From NCBI GenBank assembly GCA_030704615.1, contig CM060731.1, positions 74,380,756 through 74,444,755 of the forward strand: a stretch of 64,000 nucleotides of DNA. Reading direction: 5' to 3'. A program made the translations under genes and the position numbers. The notes below the pieces were generated by a model. It did no database searches, had not been told where the DNA came from, and was given only the letters and a program-made list of their open reading frames with translations. This DNA comes from Takakia lepidozioides (Eukaryota > Streptophyta > Takakiopsida > Takakiales > Takakiaceae). Positions 53,159-63,485 of the stretch are shown piece by piece. Each line of letters opens with the position of its first letter. Position 1 is the first letter of the stretch.

Positions 53159-53485
53159 TGTCAAGTTATTTTATCACTAGTGTGAAACTAGGTAGGAAAT
53201 AGCTAGCTTTTACATATTGACATTTGGGATTGGCCCAAGTGTCAATTCAGGGGTCAAGGAAGATTTAGGCCCTGGAGTGGTTATCTTCACGGCAAGCGCG
53301 GGAGGCTCATCTTTCTCGAGTTGAGCCTCGCCGCGCCTAGCTATGGCGCTGTAGTGTGGATTCCCCATGGCGTGGGGTGCACTTGGCTTGACTTGTATTT
53401 GAGTGATGAGGTTATATATACATGAGTTTATGCTTCAGCTTTGTGAGCTCGCATGAGCTTGTGCTTGTATTCTTCTTCTTTATCA
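53159..53485 (+). repeat. Terminal repeat A1 of Ty3 copy 2
   Basis: Begins TGTCAAGTTATTTTATCAC and ends TTCTTTATCA. It differs from the A of copy 1 in most of its length but keeps the plan: hairpin TTGACATTTGGG with CCCAAGTGTCAA, a TTATCTTCACG box, and a hairpin GCGCGG-GAGGCTCA (53296-53309) with TGAGCCTC-GCCGCGC (53322-53336) exposing TCTTTCTCGAGT. Confidence 0.9.
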
Positions 53486-53501
53486 CTCGAGAAAGGTGAG
53501 C
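53486..53501 (+). promoter_or_regulatory. PBS-like site of Ty3 copy 2
   Basis: CTCGAGAAAGGTGAGC directly after TATCA. It is complementary to GCTCATCTTTCTCGAG at 53305-53320 in A1 over 16 nt with one G-U type pair. Confidence 0.6.
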
Positions 53502-54216
53502 TCGTATCTGTGAGTGCCAGATACGAGTTAGTTGTAGCACTTGTGGTTTTTGCTTGAGAATGAGAGAAACTAGGTTGTTATGCAATGAGCACCGTGGAGC
53601 TCTTGGTTGTTAGAAGTGGAGGCGATGTGGGTTACGAGGTGGTAGACCTTGGCATTCGATCTTCAGCTTCAGAGATTAAAGCACCATGCTGCAGGTAATT
53701 CCAGAGCACCTTGATGGTTTCAGATTGTGTACATGCATGAGCAAGCACGATTGAAAAGAGGACCAGTCAAGAGCAGGTTATAGTGGCTTTGGTGGCAAAG
53801 CTGAGAATTGGACTTGGGAATGCGAGCTTTCATTGTGTGAAGGATTGCAAGACCAAGCAAAAGGGCTGATTTGGCTTGGGGCAAATCAGTGCACTTTGTG
53901 GAGTATGTTAAGATTGGGTTTCAATCTCGAGCTTCAGCATTGAGAGGGCTCTTGTCATGGCAAGAGTAGGGCTGGAACAGGAGCTGAGAGGTGCGACAAG
54001 GCCATGGAATGTGCACCTAGGGTTTCAGAGCTTGGAAGAAGAGCTCTTGCACCACAAGAGGAGTGTCTTGTGGCTGGAAATGTAAGCCTTAGGGTTTCAG
54101 GAGCTTGGCAAAGGCTGTGGAGTGCTTAGTCTTGTCTTAGAGAGCATCAAGGAGCCAAGGAGCCAAGGAGCCAAGCTGATACCTCTTGTGTGAAGAGGTT
54201 GCATGTGTGGAGCATG
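53502..54216 (+). other. Leader of Ty3 copy 2
   Basis: No ORF can be supported. The stretch GTGAGTGCCAGATACGAGTT near 53511 has a relative (TTTAGTGCGAGATACGAGTC) after the second A copy, so both leaders share ancestry. A short run of AAGGAGCC units lies near 54150. Confidence 0.5.
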
Positions 54217-54566
54217 TGTCAAGTTAAATAAACACAGTGTAAAACTAACTAGAATAAAACTAGTTATTTGAATTTAACACTTGGATTTAGTTCAAGTGTT
54301 AAGTCAGGTGTCAAGTTTGAGCTTGACACCTGAACCATCTTATCTTCACGAGAGCGTCAGTCGCGCAGCTCATCTCTCTCGAGTTGAGCCTGCGCGACCG
54401 AGCTCCTTCATCGTTTAGAAGCTGAGTGTGCTTATGATGGGAGGATAGGTTGTTGTGGGGTGGGGTCCCCATAGCTTGGGGTGCCCCTGGCTCGACTTTT
54501 ATTTTAAAGAGTGATGGTGTTGGTTTTGTGTTTCTCTTGTTATTTGAGTTTAGTTCTTTCTTATCA
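54217..54566 (+). repeat. Additional A-type repeat inside Ty3 copy 2
   Basis: 350 bp, begins TGTCAAGTTAAATAAAC and ends TTCTTATCA. It is close to the A of copy 1, not to the A1/A2 of its own element. It has the three hairpins and the TTATCTTCACG box. No matching B or target duplication is seen around it. It looks like the 5' end of a copy-1-type element joined behind a copy-2-type leader. Confidence 0.85.
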
Positions 54567-54579
54567 CTCGAGAGAGATG
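54567..54579 (+). promoter_or_regulatory. PBS-like site after the internal A copy
   Basis: CTCGAGAGAGATG, complementary to CATCTCTCTCGAG at 54371-54383 in the same A copy. Both partners differ from copy 1 at the same position (A to G, and T to C), so pairing is preserved. Confidence 0.6.
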
Positions 54580-54906
54580 CCTTGTGTCTTTTAGTGCGAG
54601 ATACGAGTCTTAGTTAGTACTAGTGTTTTGTTTTTGTGTTTGAAGCTTCCTTAAGATGTCAGCTCAGTTGAATGAGTGGAAGATTGAGTGAAAAAAAAAT
54701 TAGCAGTTGAAGGGATTACTTGTATCAATGGAGTTTCAGCACCGTAACAAGTGAGCATGTGGCGAAGGGATGAGGCAGTTTGTAACTCATTCACAGCCAC
54801 CATAGCTCGGTGCAAAGAAGCCTAGAGTCCAAGAGACACAAACCCTAGCTTGGCGTGGCTAAACCCCTTGGAGAAATGGCTAAACTGCCATGAGCGGCCA
54901 TGGATG

Positions 54907-54953
54907 GGGCTGTGACGGGCTGTGACGGGCTATGATGGGCTGTGACAGGCTAT
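54907..54953 (+). repeat. 10-bp minisatellite GGGCTGTGAC
   Basis: About five head-to-tail copies of GGGCTGTGAC with variants (GGGCTATGAT, AGGCTATG); further scattered units follow to about 55010. It lies at the deletion point that removed most of gag. Confidence 0.8.
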
Positions 54954-54986
54954 GCCCTTGTGACCTGTGTAGGGCTGTGACAGGCT

Positions 54987-55445
54987 GTGGCCTTTGGGGC
55001 TGTGACCCCTGTGACCTTTGTAGACATGGTGGAGGAACAAGTGGTCATGGTGGGATTTGCTAAGGAGATACCACGGGGTAATGGTGCTCCTAGCCAACCA
55101 CTACCTCAACGTGCTCAAGGCAACAAGGGGGGCCAGGTGAAGCCCAGGGAAGGACAGAGAGGACCTCAGATGCAGGGGTCTCTCCCTTCATTTGCAGGCC
55201 AACAACGGGCAGAGGTGGTGTGTTGGACATGTGGAGGACCCCATGTCAAGAAGGATTGCCCAGAGGGAGGCAAAGGACTGGCATATGCACAGTTGTAGTG
55301 TGGGCATTGTGGCAAGCACGGGCATGGAGAGGCCCAGTGTTATGGTTTGCATCCTGAGTTGCGCCCAGGCCAGTTCCAAGGGAACAATGGTGGCCGGGGG
55401 CAAAGGTGGGGCAGCCCAGAGAGGACAAGGTGGCCAGGCATGAGG
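54987..55445 (+). pseudogene. Ty3 copy 2 gag C-terminal remnant
   Basis: Starts inside gag (MVEEQVVMVGFAKE) and runs into the zinc knuckles: CWTCGGPHVKKDC, then after an in-frame TAG (55296-55298, CAG in copy 1) CGHCGKHGHGEAQC and a Gly-rich tail. The capsid part is missing. Confidence 0.85.
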
Positions 55446-55506
55446 TGTAGGCCAAGGGCAAGCTCAACATGGCCAAGGACGCGAAGGTCGGGGTGTTGAC
55501 CAAGGC

Positions 55507-56985
55507 ATGGCCAACTGGCTTCAGCAGCTAGAGCAGAGGTTTGCTGCCATGGCTACAGCTCAGGTGGTACCGGCTCCAAGGCCGGATGGTCCACCTCCTG
55601 CTCCTGAGGGAGGAGATATGGGAGGCATGGGATTCATGTGCGGAGTAGCACTACCACTAGTGCAGGTGGAGTCTGCTACAGCCGTGACTCGAGGAGCAAC
55701 ACGAGTTCCTGAGCCACGAGGTGCAGAGGTGGAGTTGGATCCACGGCGTGGGGAGGCAAGCCGTCAGGCTAGGCTTCCTCAATCATTCACATTGGCGGAG
55801 ACAGTGTCGACGCCATCCATGGCACCTAGTTCTCGCCCGACTGTTACCGAGGCGGAGGTTACTATGCCATTGGGGAGAGCTGCACAGGCAGCACCACTAC
55901 CTAGTGTTGCCAAGGCTACGGCAGCTAGTGTGCTGCTGGGAGCAGCCACATCTGTGTGTCAAGCTCCATTGTTCTCGGCTACCATGATTGCGACGTCGGG
56001 GGTAAGACCAGCTAAGGTGTTCAGGCTGGCAGCTACACTCTGTGAGAGTGGGGAGGTTACTTCATCTTCTGCGGAGATAGTGGGAGGTGTAGTGCCGGAG
56101 GGATCCTCGGATTTGAGGGTCAAGACTGCCACGGCGGCGCCATGGGAAGCTGCAGCTGCCAGGTTGATGGAGCTGCCAGCTAGGCCAGCCATTGAGCGCG
56201 CCATGGTGACACCTGGAGTTGTCATGTTAGACAACCAGGATGGCATTTTTTGTTTGAGTGGACCGGAAGGCAAGAGATACCGGCCACTACGAGTTTTGTT
56301 GGACTCAGGAGCTCAGCCATTGATGTTGGGCAGAGCTGCTATTGTAGGCTTGGGCCTCACGGAGGCGGATATGGAGCCTTGTCCTTTCTAGATACAGACA
56401 TCTCTGGGAGGATCGGAGCAGGCTCGGGGCATGACACGGCGTGAGTTGGCTATCAGACTACGGTCAGATCACCCTACAGATGGCTCAGTGATGCAAGCCA
56501 AGGCCATTGTGACAGACGCGGTCTCATACGATGTCCTGGTTGGTGGGGCAGTGTTGTACCCCATGGGCTTCACCCTGGATTTTTGGGAGGAGTCAGCTTC
56601 CTATAGGCCTGGATGGCAGTCAGGGGAGGGCGGACGTGTGCAGCTCCCTATGACGTTCATATGAAGAGTTCCGGTTGCCCAGCGAGACAAGATGCCGACA
56701 CTAGCAGCATTCACAGCTTCAGTGAGTTGGCCTGTGCTTGAGGGCAACGCTCATTCAGAGAATGTGTCACCTCCGGGAGAGCAGGATGACATGTATGGTA
56801 TAGCGGAGTTGCCTGCCATGATTGCTCAGACTCCATTGTGGAGCACGAGCAAGGATTTGCAGCAGGTTGCTGATCGACGGGTGCAACAAGCCTGGGTAGA
56901 GGCTTTTGTACCATCAGGAGAGGAGGAGAGTGCGGGGATTGCACCAAGACCACCTCAGTTGTCTCCATTGGACACCGCACCTATT
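55507..56985 (+). pseudogene. Ty3 copy 2 protease region
   Basis: Same product as 29806-31239, with LLDSGAQPLMLGRAAI intact. In-frame TAG at 56389-56391 (CAG in copy 1) and a TGA near 56662; otherwise in one frame until a 4-bp loss near 56990 that shifts the junction to the methyltransferase. Confidence 0.88.
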
Positions 56986-58216
56986 GTGAGTATCCGGATA
57001 AAGGCATTTGTCTTCTAGACTTGTTTGGCGGGATCAACACCGGATTGGCTGTTGTGTTACAGGCGGGTATACGAGTTCGGCATTACCTGTGTGTGGAGAG
57101 GGATGAGACTGCACGACGCGTTTCACTTCGTCATGTTGCTCAGTTGGTGCAACAGTACCTTGAGTTGTTGCCGGTGTCTGCAGTTCGTGGATATCAGCAG
57201 GCCTTGCCAGCAGACATTTCGTTGTTGGGGACGCAGGATTTGGAGTGGGTTGGCTCCATTGATCTGGTAGTGGCAGGTTGGCCCTGCCAAGGGCATTCAT
57301 CAGCCGGGCATGGCAATGGATTGCGAGACTCGAGGTCAGGTCTATTTTGGGAGATGGTGCGGGTTTTGCGCCACTTGCAGCTTCATCAAGCTGTATCTCC
57401 AGCATACATCATGGAGAATATGCCACTGATGGATGATTCTCGGGCCAGGGTGATGGCCAGTGTGCATCAAGTCCGGTCGTGGCTTGGGTCAGCAGTGTTG
57501 CTGGATGAAGCTGCAGTGGGGTCACGGGCTCATTGTCAACGGCTATGGTGGACTAACTTGATGCCACCCGCACTGCTCAAGCGTGGCCAACACACCTCAC
57601 AGTGGATAGCATTTTGGACACAGGGAGGCAGTCTCAGCGCGTGAGGCACGATGACCGTTTGCCTTTGGCAGTGGTCAACAAGGTGGGTCAACCACGAACA
57701 ACATTACCTACACTGCTCAACTTCCCAGGATCGCATGCTTTCCAAGATAGTGCACCTGGCCTCCTGTGGGATGCTCAATTGCAACAGTTAGTAGAGCCTA
57801 ATGCTGACGAGTGTGAGCGGGTGATGGGTTTTACCACTGGTACCACGGCGGTGCCGTCTCTTTCTGAGGCATCACGTCGTCAGGTGTTGGGGCAAGCAAT
57901 GGATCTCAATTGCTTGACCTGGATTATCAACTTGGCTATGGCTAGTATACTTCCCTCGATGGTCTCTCTGCCTACCGAGACGGTACAGGCAGTGAGTGGG
58001 GGCGAGCATGAGAGGACCACGGGGTGCAGGCATCCATGGCATACGTGGGAGGTGCTCGAGGTTCAGAGGGAGTTGGCAGCCAAGGTGGCGGTGATGGATG
58101 AGGTTGGGGATTTTTCTTGGGTTGAAGAAGTCCTCGAGGATGAGATGATGGGGCAGGATGAGGCCTTGTCATTGACTGAGCAGGTAGGGAGTACTGCTCA
58201 AGAGGTTACAACATAG
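56986..58216 (+). pseudogene. Ty3 copy 2 DNMT3-like methyltransferase, frameshifted
   Basis: Homologue of 28487-29908 at the same place between protease and RT. Motif I (LLDLFGGINTG) begins near 57007 and motif IV keeps AGWPCQGHS. Motif VI reads ENM instead of ENV, and motif VIII reads AHCQRLWWTNL instead of AHRPRLWWTNL. Frames 57021-57644 and 57602-58216 overlap, so a frameshift lies near 57590. Motif X (VLGQAMDLN) is intact. This copy is inactive, but it shows the domain was a standing part of the element family. Confidence 0.88.
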
Positions 58217-58374
58217 CAACCACTGGACGCGTCCTCTACCTCTAAGCCACTGGACTTAAGGTTGCAGTTACGGAGGACAATTGGGAGCCTGACATTGGAC
58301 CCATTGTCACCGGAGGAGAAAGACGACGTATACGGCGGTTCCTAAGGGCTTACAGGAATTGCTTTGCCTTCAGT

Positions 58375-59097
58375 TTGAAGGACTTGGGAGCACTGCAGGG
58401 TCAAGAGATTCGTATTGAGTTGGCCACTGACACGCCAATCTTTCGGAGACCCTATAGATATAGTGACATTGAGAGGTCTTTGATTCAGATGAGGACTCAA
58501 GATCTCTGGGAGGCTGGTTTGGTGGAGCTCTCTGGTGGAGAGTATGCTTCAGCCACAGTGATGCCAGCCAAGAAGGATGTCTATGGCAATTGGACGGAGA
58601 GACGTATGTGCGGTGATTACCGGCCTGTAAATCATCAGACCAAGTCCGATAAATATGCCGTGCCAACACCAGAGGAGATCTTTGATGCCATCGGGCATGC
58701 TAAGGTCTTTGGCACTTTGGATTTACGATCCGGATATCATCAGTTGCCGATCAAAGAGGCGGACAAGCAGAAGACGACATCCTGGGGGATCAATGAGCAC
58801 GGCAAGGATTGCCTATATCAGTGGCGGTTCTTACCATTTGGGCTTAAGAACGCTCATGCAGAGTTTCAGAGAGTCATGGATAGGATTCTAGCAGGGGTGG
58901 ACTTTGCTTGGTGCTACATAGATGACATCATCATCTTTAGTGCTACGGTGGAGGAGCATGAGAGACACCTTCAGGTGGTATTGGAGCGCTTGAGAGCGCA
59001 CGGATTGAAGTTGCATCCGAGGAAGTGCAAGTTTTTCCACAACAAGATTGAGTATCTGGGTCACATGATATATCCTGGAGGATTGGGGGTACAGTAG
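58375..59097 (+). pseudogene. Ty3 copy 2 reverse transcriptase
   Basis: 240-codon open frame with ATVMPAKKDVYGNWTERRM, LDLRSGYHQLPI, FLPFGLKNAHAEF and YIDDIIIFS. It ends at TAG 59095-59097 (CAG in copy 1) in the connection region. All palm residues are present. The linker from the methyltransferase end (58216) reads in frame without an added domain. Confidence 0.9.
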
Positions 59098-60733
59098 ACT
59101 AAGATAGAGGCCATTGCACAAATTCCACGCCCCACGGATGTGAGCCGAGTTTGAGCTTTCATGGGGTTGGCAAACTATTATAGACGGTTTGTCAAGGGAT
59201 TTAGTGCCATTGCAAAGGCTCTAACCAAGTTGACCAAGGTGGACCAGGAGTAGCAGTGGGAAGATGAGCAGAAACGAGCTTTTCAAGAGCTCAAGGCGAG
59301 GTTGACCTCGGCGCCTATCCTGATACGACCTATCAGGGGGCGTCCCTTTCAGCTGCATATGGATTGGAGCATGTTGGGGCTTGGAGTGGTGCTCACACAG
59401 GTGGATGATGAGGGAAGAGAGTTCATAGTGGCTTATGCTAGCCACTCGAACAACACTGCAGAGGCTAAGTATAGCTCATATGAGGGAGAGTGTTTAGCTG
59501 CAGTGTGGGTCGTGACACACTTTAGGTGGATCACCAACCACTCAAATGGTTGATGGAGTCAGACAAGTTTACGGGGAAGCTTGCACGGTGGGAACTCATA
59601 CTCCAGGAGTATAACTTTCAGGTTGTGCATTGACCGGGTTTGGTCAATCGGTAAAACAGGATGATACTGGAGCTCGGTGGCATGATGAGATGGACAAGGA
59701 GATGGTGTCGGGATGGCACGCATCTGCATTTTTGTGTATCTTGGCATCGGGAGGTCAAGTTGGACCTACAACAGGGATGACTGTAGACGGAGTGTCTGAG
59801 GACCCTGAGGCTAGTGATGAGCCAAGTGGTACCAGAGATATACATGAGGATTCGGCTGTGTTGGACTACCTCCGCACGGGAGACACGGCAGCCACTATGA
59901 CTGCCAGGGAGAGGGATCGGATCCTGCAACGAGCCAAGAGGTTCAAGTGGGAGGGGATACATCTGCTTTGAGTGTGGGAGGATGGTCGGGTGAGGATTGT
60001 GCCTCACCCAACACAGCGTGCACGGTTAGTGCGGCATGGCCATGAGGAGTTGGGGCATTTTGGAGTGCGACGCACTCACAATTTACTGCAGGGGCAGTAT
60101 TGGTGGCGTGGTATGCATACAGAGGTGCAACAGTTCGTGGCTAGGTGCATGGTGTGTGACAAAGTGCGTGCTTTATTCAACGCCTCTACATCACAGTTGT
60201 ATCCTTTACCAATCATGGGATTGGGCTACAAGTGGAGTCTTGACTTCGCAGGACCGTTGCCACTGACTATGCGTCACCACAGATATGTATTGGCGATGGT
60301 GGAGCACTTTTCCAAGTGGATTGAGTTGGTTCCATTGCCTAACAAGGCTAGTGAGGGGGCTGCGTATGCATTCTTGGATCGTGTGCTTAGCCGATTCGGT
60401 GCTCCAGCTACGGTACTCACGGACCAAGGGAGAGAGTTCTTGGGGGAGTTTCAGGCTTTGTATGATAAAGCCTTGATAGACCACCGCACCACTTCTCGGA
60501 ATCATCCTGAGGCCGATGGCTTGGCAGAGAGAGTTGTTCAGACGGTGAAGAGGGGTTTGCGCAAGTATGGCTTGCAGAAGGGACACCTAGGAGATTGGGA
60601 TCTTCAGGTGCCTTGGTTAGCCATGGGCTACAGGTTCAGCAAACAAGCATCACTTGCCTCCTTCTCACCATATTTCCTTCTCTTTGGCCGAGAGCCGGAT
60701 TTGCCTGCAGCCATTCGTAGAGACACTGCTTAA
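59098..60733 (+). pseudogene. Ty3 copy 2 RNase H and integrase
   Basis: Pieces: 59302-59553 (RNase H, HMDWSMLGLG, YSSYEGECLAAVW), a degraded end of RNase H, 59630-59971 and 59972-60733 (integrase: H-x4-H and C-x2-C, SLDFAG, LTDQGREFLGEF, DGLAERVVQTVKRG). Nonsense codons at 59152-59154, 59251-59253, 59631-59633 and 59969-59971, plus TAA near 60731. A small deletion near 59523 removes part of the YGNLFTLVTDHQ block. Catalytic D, D and E of the integrase are still present. Confidence 0.88.
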
Positions 60734-60757
60734 GTCCTTAACCTTGACGATCCCGAC

Positions 60758-61282
60758 ATGTGGGTACATGCATGTGGTCAGCGTATAGAGTTGTTCAAGA
60801 AAGTCATGCCCATGGCTTTTGAGAACCTTGCCATTGCACAGCACCGTGATACGTTGAGGTATGCCACTGTACGTGGTGGAGGATATTGTCCTGGGGTTCA
60901 GAGGTTTAGCCCTAGTGACTATGTTTATTTGCAGCAAACTGCTCCTACGACCCTAGATGTCACTGCAGGGCGTGTTATTCTAAGGGTTCGAGAGGTGTTG
61001 CCTTCAGGAGTCCTGATCTTGGAGGGTCGGGATGGCATGACTTGGAAAGACCATGTGCGTAATTGTACGCCATGTCACCTTCCCAATGTTGATGGCAGAG
61101 TTGACCCAAACTTGTCAGTGGTACCTGCAGGTTTGAGGTGCATGCTTTATGGGTCTGCCAAAGGGGCAGCCACCATGCTGGTGTGTGATCGATGCTCAAG
61201 AGGTTGGCATATGGGATGCTTGACACCACCTCTTGAGAGGGTTCCTGATGGAGATTGGTTATATCCACACTGCCTGAGATAG
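60758..61282 (+). pseudogene. Ty3 copy 2 integrase C-terminus and degenerate PHD finger
   Basis: Frame of 174 codons: GPY/F-like FSPSDYVYLQQ, then LRCMLYGSAKGAATMLVCDRC and GWHMGCL. Two zinc ligands of the PHD finger have become Tyr (second Cys and the seventh ligand, WLYPHC), so the finger would not fold normally. Copy 1 keeps all eight ligands. Confidence 0.88.
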
Positions 61283-61527
61283 TGGCAGTGGACATGACTA
61301 GAGGCAGCTAACAAGACATGGGAGGCCAAGCTCATAAGAGTCAATACATAAGATCCCAGGCTCAAGTTCATAGGTTGCAAGACGGCGACTAACGATGGGG
61401 CAACTCTTGCACCCGGCCTCTTGATCTATCGAGTTTGAATGTAGTAGGGACAGTGGTGGAGGACTTAGTGAGGCTATGGTCACTATCACATCTTGTGGCT
61501 ACCTAGACTTAGAGGGACCTAAGCACC
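61283..61527 (+). other. Ty3 copy 2 3' untranslated stretch
   Basis: Non-coding region between pol and the polypurine tract, similar to 25112-25354 in copy 1. Confidence 0.6.
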
Positions 61528-61541
61528 AGCTAGGGGGGCGA
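61528..61541 (+). promoter_or_regulatory. Polypurine tract of Ty3 copy 2
   Basis: AGCTAGGGGGGCGA directly before TTGTGTGG of B1; same sequence as in copy 1. Confidence 0.75.
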
Positions 61542-61730
61542 TTGTGTGGACTAGTGACTGCCATAGTGGGCAACATAGTGGCAGCCTAGTGACTGACTAG
61601 TTGTAGCCTAGTGGTTGGACTACTGGCTGGACAAGTGGTGGACTAGTGGTATACTAGTGTGTGGTGTGCACATGTATTGTGTGATTTTGGACAGCGATGT
61701 AGTTGTGTAGCGATATGTATGCGCACGACA
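61542..61730 (+). repeat. Terminal repeat B1 of Ty3 copy 2
   Basis: 189 bp. The first two thirds are built of CTAGTG and GGACTAGTGG words; the last third (GGACAGCGATGTAGTTGTGT to ACGACA) is the part shared with B of copy 1. It is followed by GC and A2. Confidence 0.9.
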
Positions 61731-61732
61731 GC

Positions 61733-62046
61733 TGTCAAGTTATTTTACCACTAGTGTGAAACTAGCTAGCTTTTACATATTGACATTTGGGATTGGCCCA
61801 AGTGTCAATCCAGGGGTCAAGGCAGATTTAGGCCCTGGAGTGGTTATCTTCACGGCAAGCGCGGGAGACTCATCTTTCTCAAGTTGAGCCTCACCGCGCC
61901 TAGCTATGGCACCGTAGTGTGGATTTCCCATGGTGTGGGGTGCACTTGGCTTGACTTGTATTTGAGTGATGAGGATATATGCATGAGTTTATGCTTCAGC
62001 TTTGTGAGCTCGCATGAGCTTGTGCTTGTATTCTTCTTCTTTATCA
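61733..62046 (+). repeat. Terminal repeat A2 of Ty3 copy 2
   Basis: 314 bp, same type as A1 at 53159-53485 but with several deletions and substitutions, including CTCAAG in place of CTCGAG in the hairpin loop. Ends TTATCA followed at once by B2. Confidence 0.9.
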
Positions 62047-62236
62047 TTGTGTGGACTAGTGACTGTCATAGTGGGCAGCATAGTGGGAGCCTAGTGACTG
62101 ACTAGTTGTAGCCTAGTGGTTGGACTAGTGGTTGGACTAGTGGTGGACTAGTGGTATACTAGTGTGTGGTGTGCACATGTGTTGTGTGGTTTTGGACAGT
62201 GATCGTAGTTGTGTAGCAATATGTATGCGCACGACA
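62047..62236 (+). repeat. Terminal repeat B2 of Ty3 copy 2
   Basis: 190 bp, about 95% identical to B1 by eye. It ends GCGCACGACA at the target site. Confidence 0.9.
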
Positions 62237-63466
62237 ATTTCAACACTATGGCTGAACGAGATGTGGTGTCGTGGATCGCGATGCTTGCAGGGGTATACAC
62301 AACAGGGGTGTGGGATGGAGGCTTTGGAGACCTATGAGCAAATGATGGGGGAAGGGGTGAAGCCCAACCACATCACGTTTGTGTGCGTTTGCAAGACGAG
62401 TACAAGCCTGGCAGCCCAGGAAAATGACAAAGAGGTGCATGGTTGCATCGCCAAAGCTCGAATTGTACTAGATGTGATTCTGAACAATACACTCGTTGAC
62501 ATGTATGCCAAATGTGGGAGCATTGAGGATGCGGAAGGAGTGTTCAACAGTATGGCTGAACGAGATTTGGTGTCATGGAATGCCATGCTTGCAGGATATG
62601 CACAGTGGGGGCGCGGGTCGATGGAGGCCTTGGAGACCTATGAACATATGATGGGGGAAGGGGTGAAGTACAACCACATCAGTATCACCTTTATGTGTGT
62701 TCTCTCTCTGCATGCAGCAACACCAGTATCACTTTTATGTGTGTTCTCTCTCTACATGCAGCCACACTGACCTTTTGAATGAAGGAAGACGCTACTTCGA
62801 TTCCTTGAGTCAAGATCATGGTGTCAGTGCCCCTCCAGTAAAGTATTTTGGTTTCATGGTGGACCTTCTGGACGCGCGGGCCAACTACATGAGGCAGTGG
62901 ACTTGATTAATAAAATGCCAATCAATCCAGATGTTGTGGTGTGGAAGGCCTTGCTTGGTGCCTGCAGAATCCATGGCAATGTGGAGATGGCTGTGGCAAC
63001 ATTATCCTCAGGTGGGATGAACAGGATGCCCCGACTTATGTGTTGCTATATGAAACATCTATGCTACAGCTGGCAAGTGGGATAATACTGCAAAGGTGAG
63101 AAGAATGATGAAGGTCAAAGGTTAGAAAGGAGCCTGATGACAAGTTGCATCCTAGAATTAAGGAAATCCATGCTGAGCTGAGAAGATTGTATGGGCAGAT
63201 GAAGGAGGCCAGGTATGTGCCTGACACACGCTCTTTATTGCATGATATGAAGGAAATGAATTTTCTCTTTGCCACCACAGTGAGAAGCTGGCCATTGGTT
63301 TTGGGCTGATCAGCACGACTCATCAAGAATATTCGAGGGTGTAGAGACTGCCACACCTCCACCAAATTCATCTCAAAGATTGTTGGCCGAGCAATTGTTG
63401 TATGGGACGCTAACTACTTTCCATCACTTTGAAGATGGGATTTGTTCTTGTGGTGATTAGTGGTGA
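62237..63466 (+). pseudogene. PPR gene, 3' part with E and DYW domains
   Basis: Continues the PPR split at 53158: MAERDVVSWIAMLAG, two further repeat units to about 62680, then YFDSLSQDHGVSA, MPINPDVVVWKALLGACRIHGNVEMA (E region), and from about 63100 a DYW deaminase-like domain: HPRIKEIHAELRRLYGQMKEA, YVPDT, a HSEKLAIGFGLIST block (zinc HxE motif), CRDCHTSTKFISKIVGRAIVV and HHFEDGICSCGD. Several frameshifts separate these. The final Asp-Tyr-Trp reads Asp-stop-Trp (TAG at 63458-63460) with the old terminator TGA at 63464-63466. DYW proteins carry out C-to-U RNA editing in plant organelles; this copy is dead. Confidence 0.88.
62681..62768 (+). repeat. 44-bp tandem duplication in PPR gene
   Basis: Units start at 62681 and 62725 and share ATCAC(C/T)TTTATGTGTGTTCTC, TCTCT(G/A)CATGCAGC and CACCAGT/CACACT ends. 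It has shifted the reading frame of the last PPR unit. Confidence 0.8.
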
Positions 63467-63485
63467 AAGGATGTTTTCTTGGAAA

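Larger units (their letters stand above)
53159..62236 (+). mobile_element. Ty3/gypsy element copy 2 with methyltransferase, older and decayed
   Basis: About 9.1 kb, plus strand. Order: A1 (53159-53485), PBS-like site, leader, a second A-type copy (54217-54566) with its own PBS-like site, gag C-terminus, protease, methyltransferase, RT, RNase H, integrase, PHD-like end, polypurine tract, B1 (61542-61730), GC, A2 (61733-62046), B2 (62047-62236). Coding parts are about 90% identical to copy 1 by eye. A1 and A2 differ by several indels and substitutions, so it is older than copy 1. Most of gag and the extra ORF are deleted. Same terminal architecture as copy 1. Confidence 0.92.
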
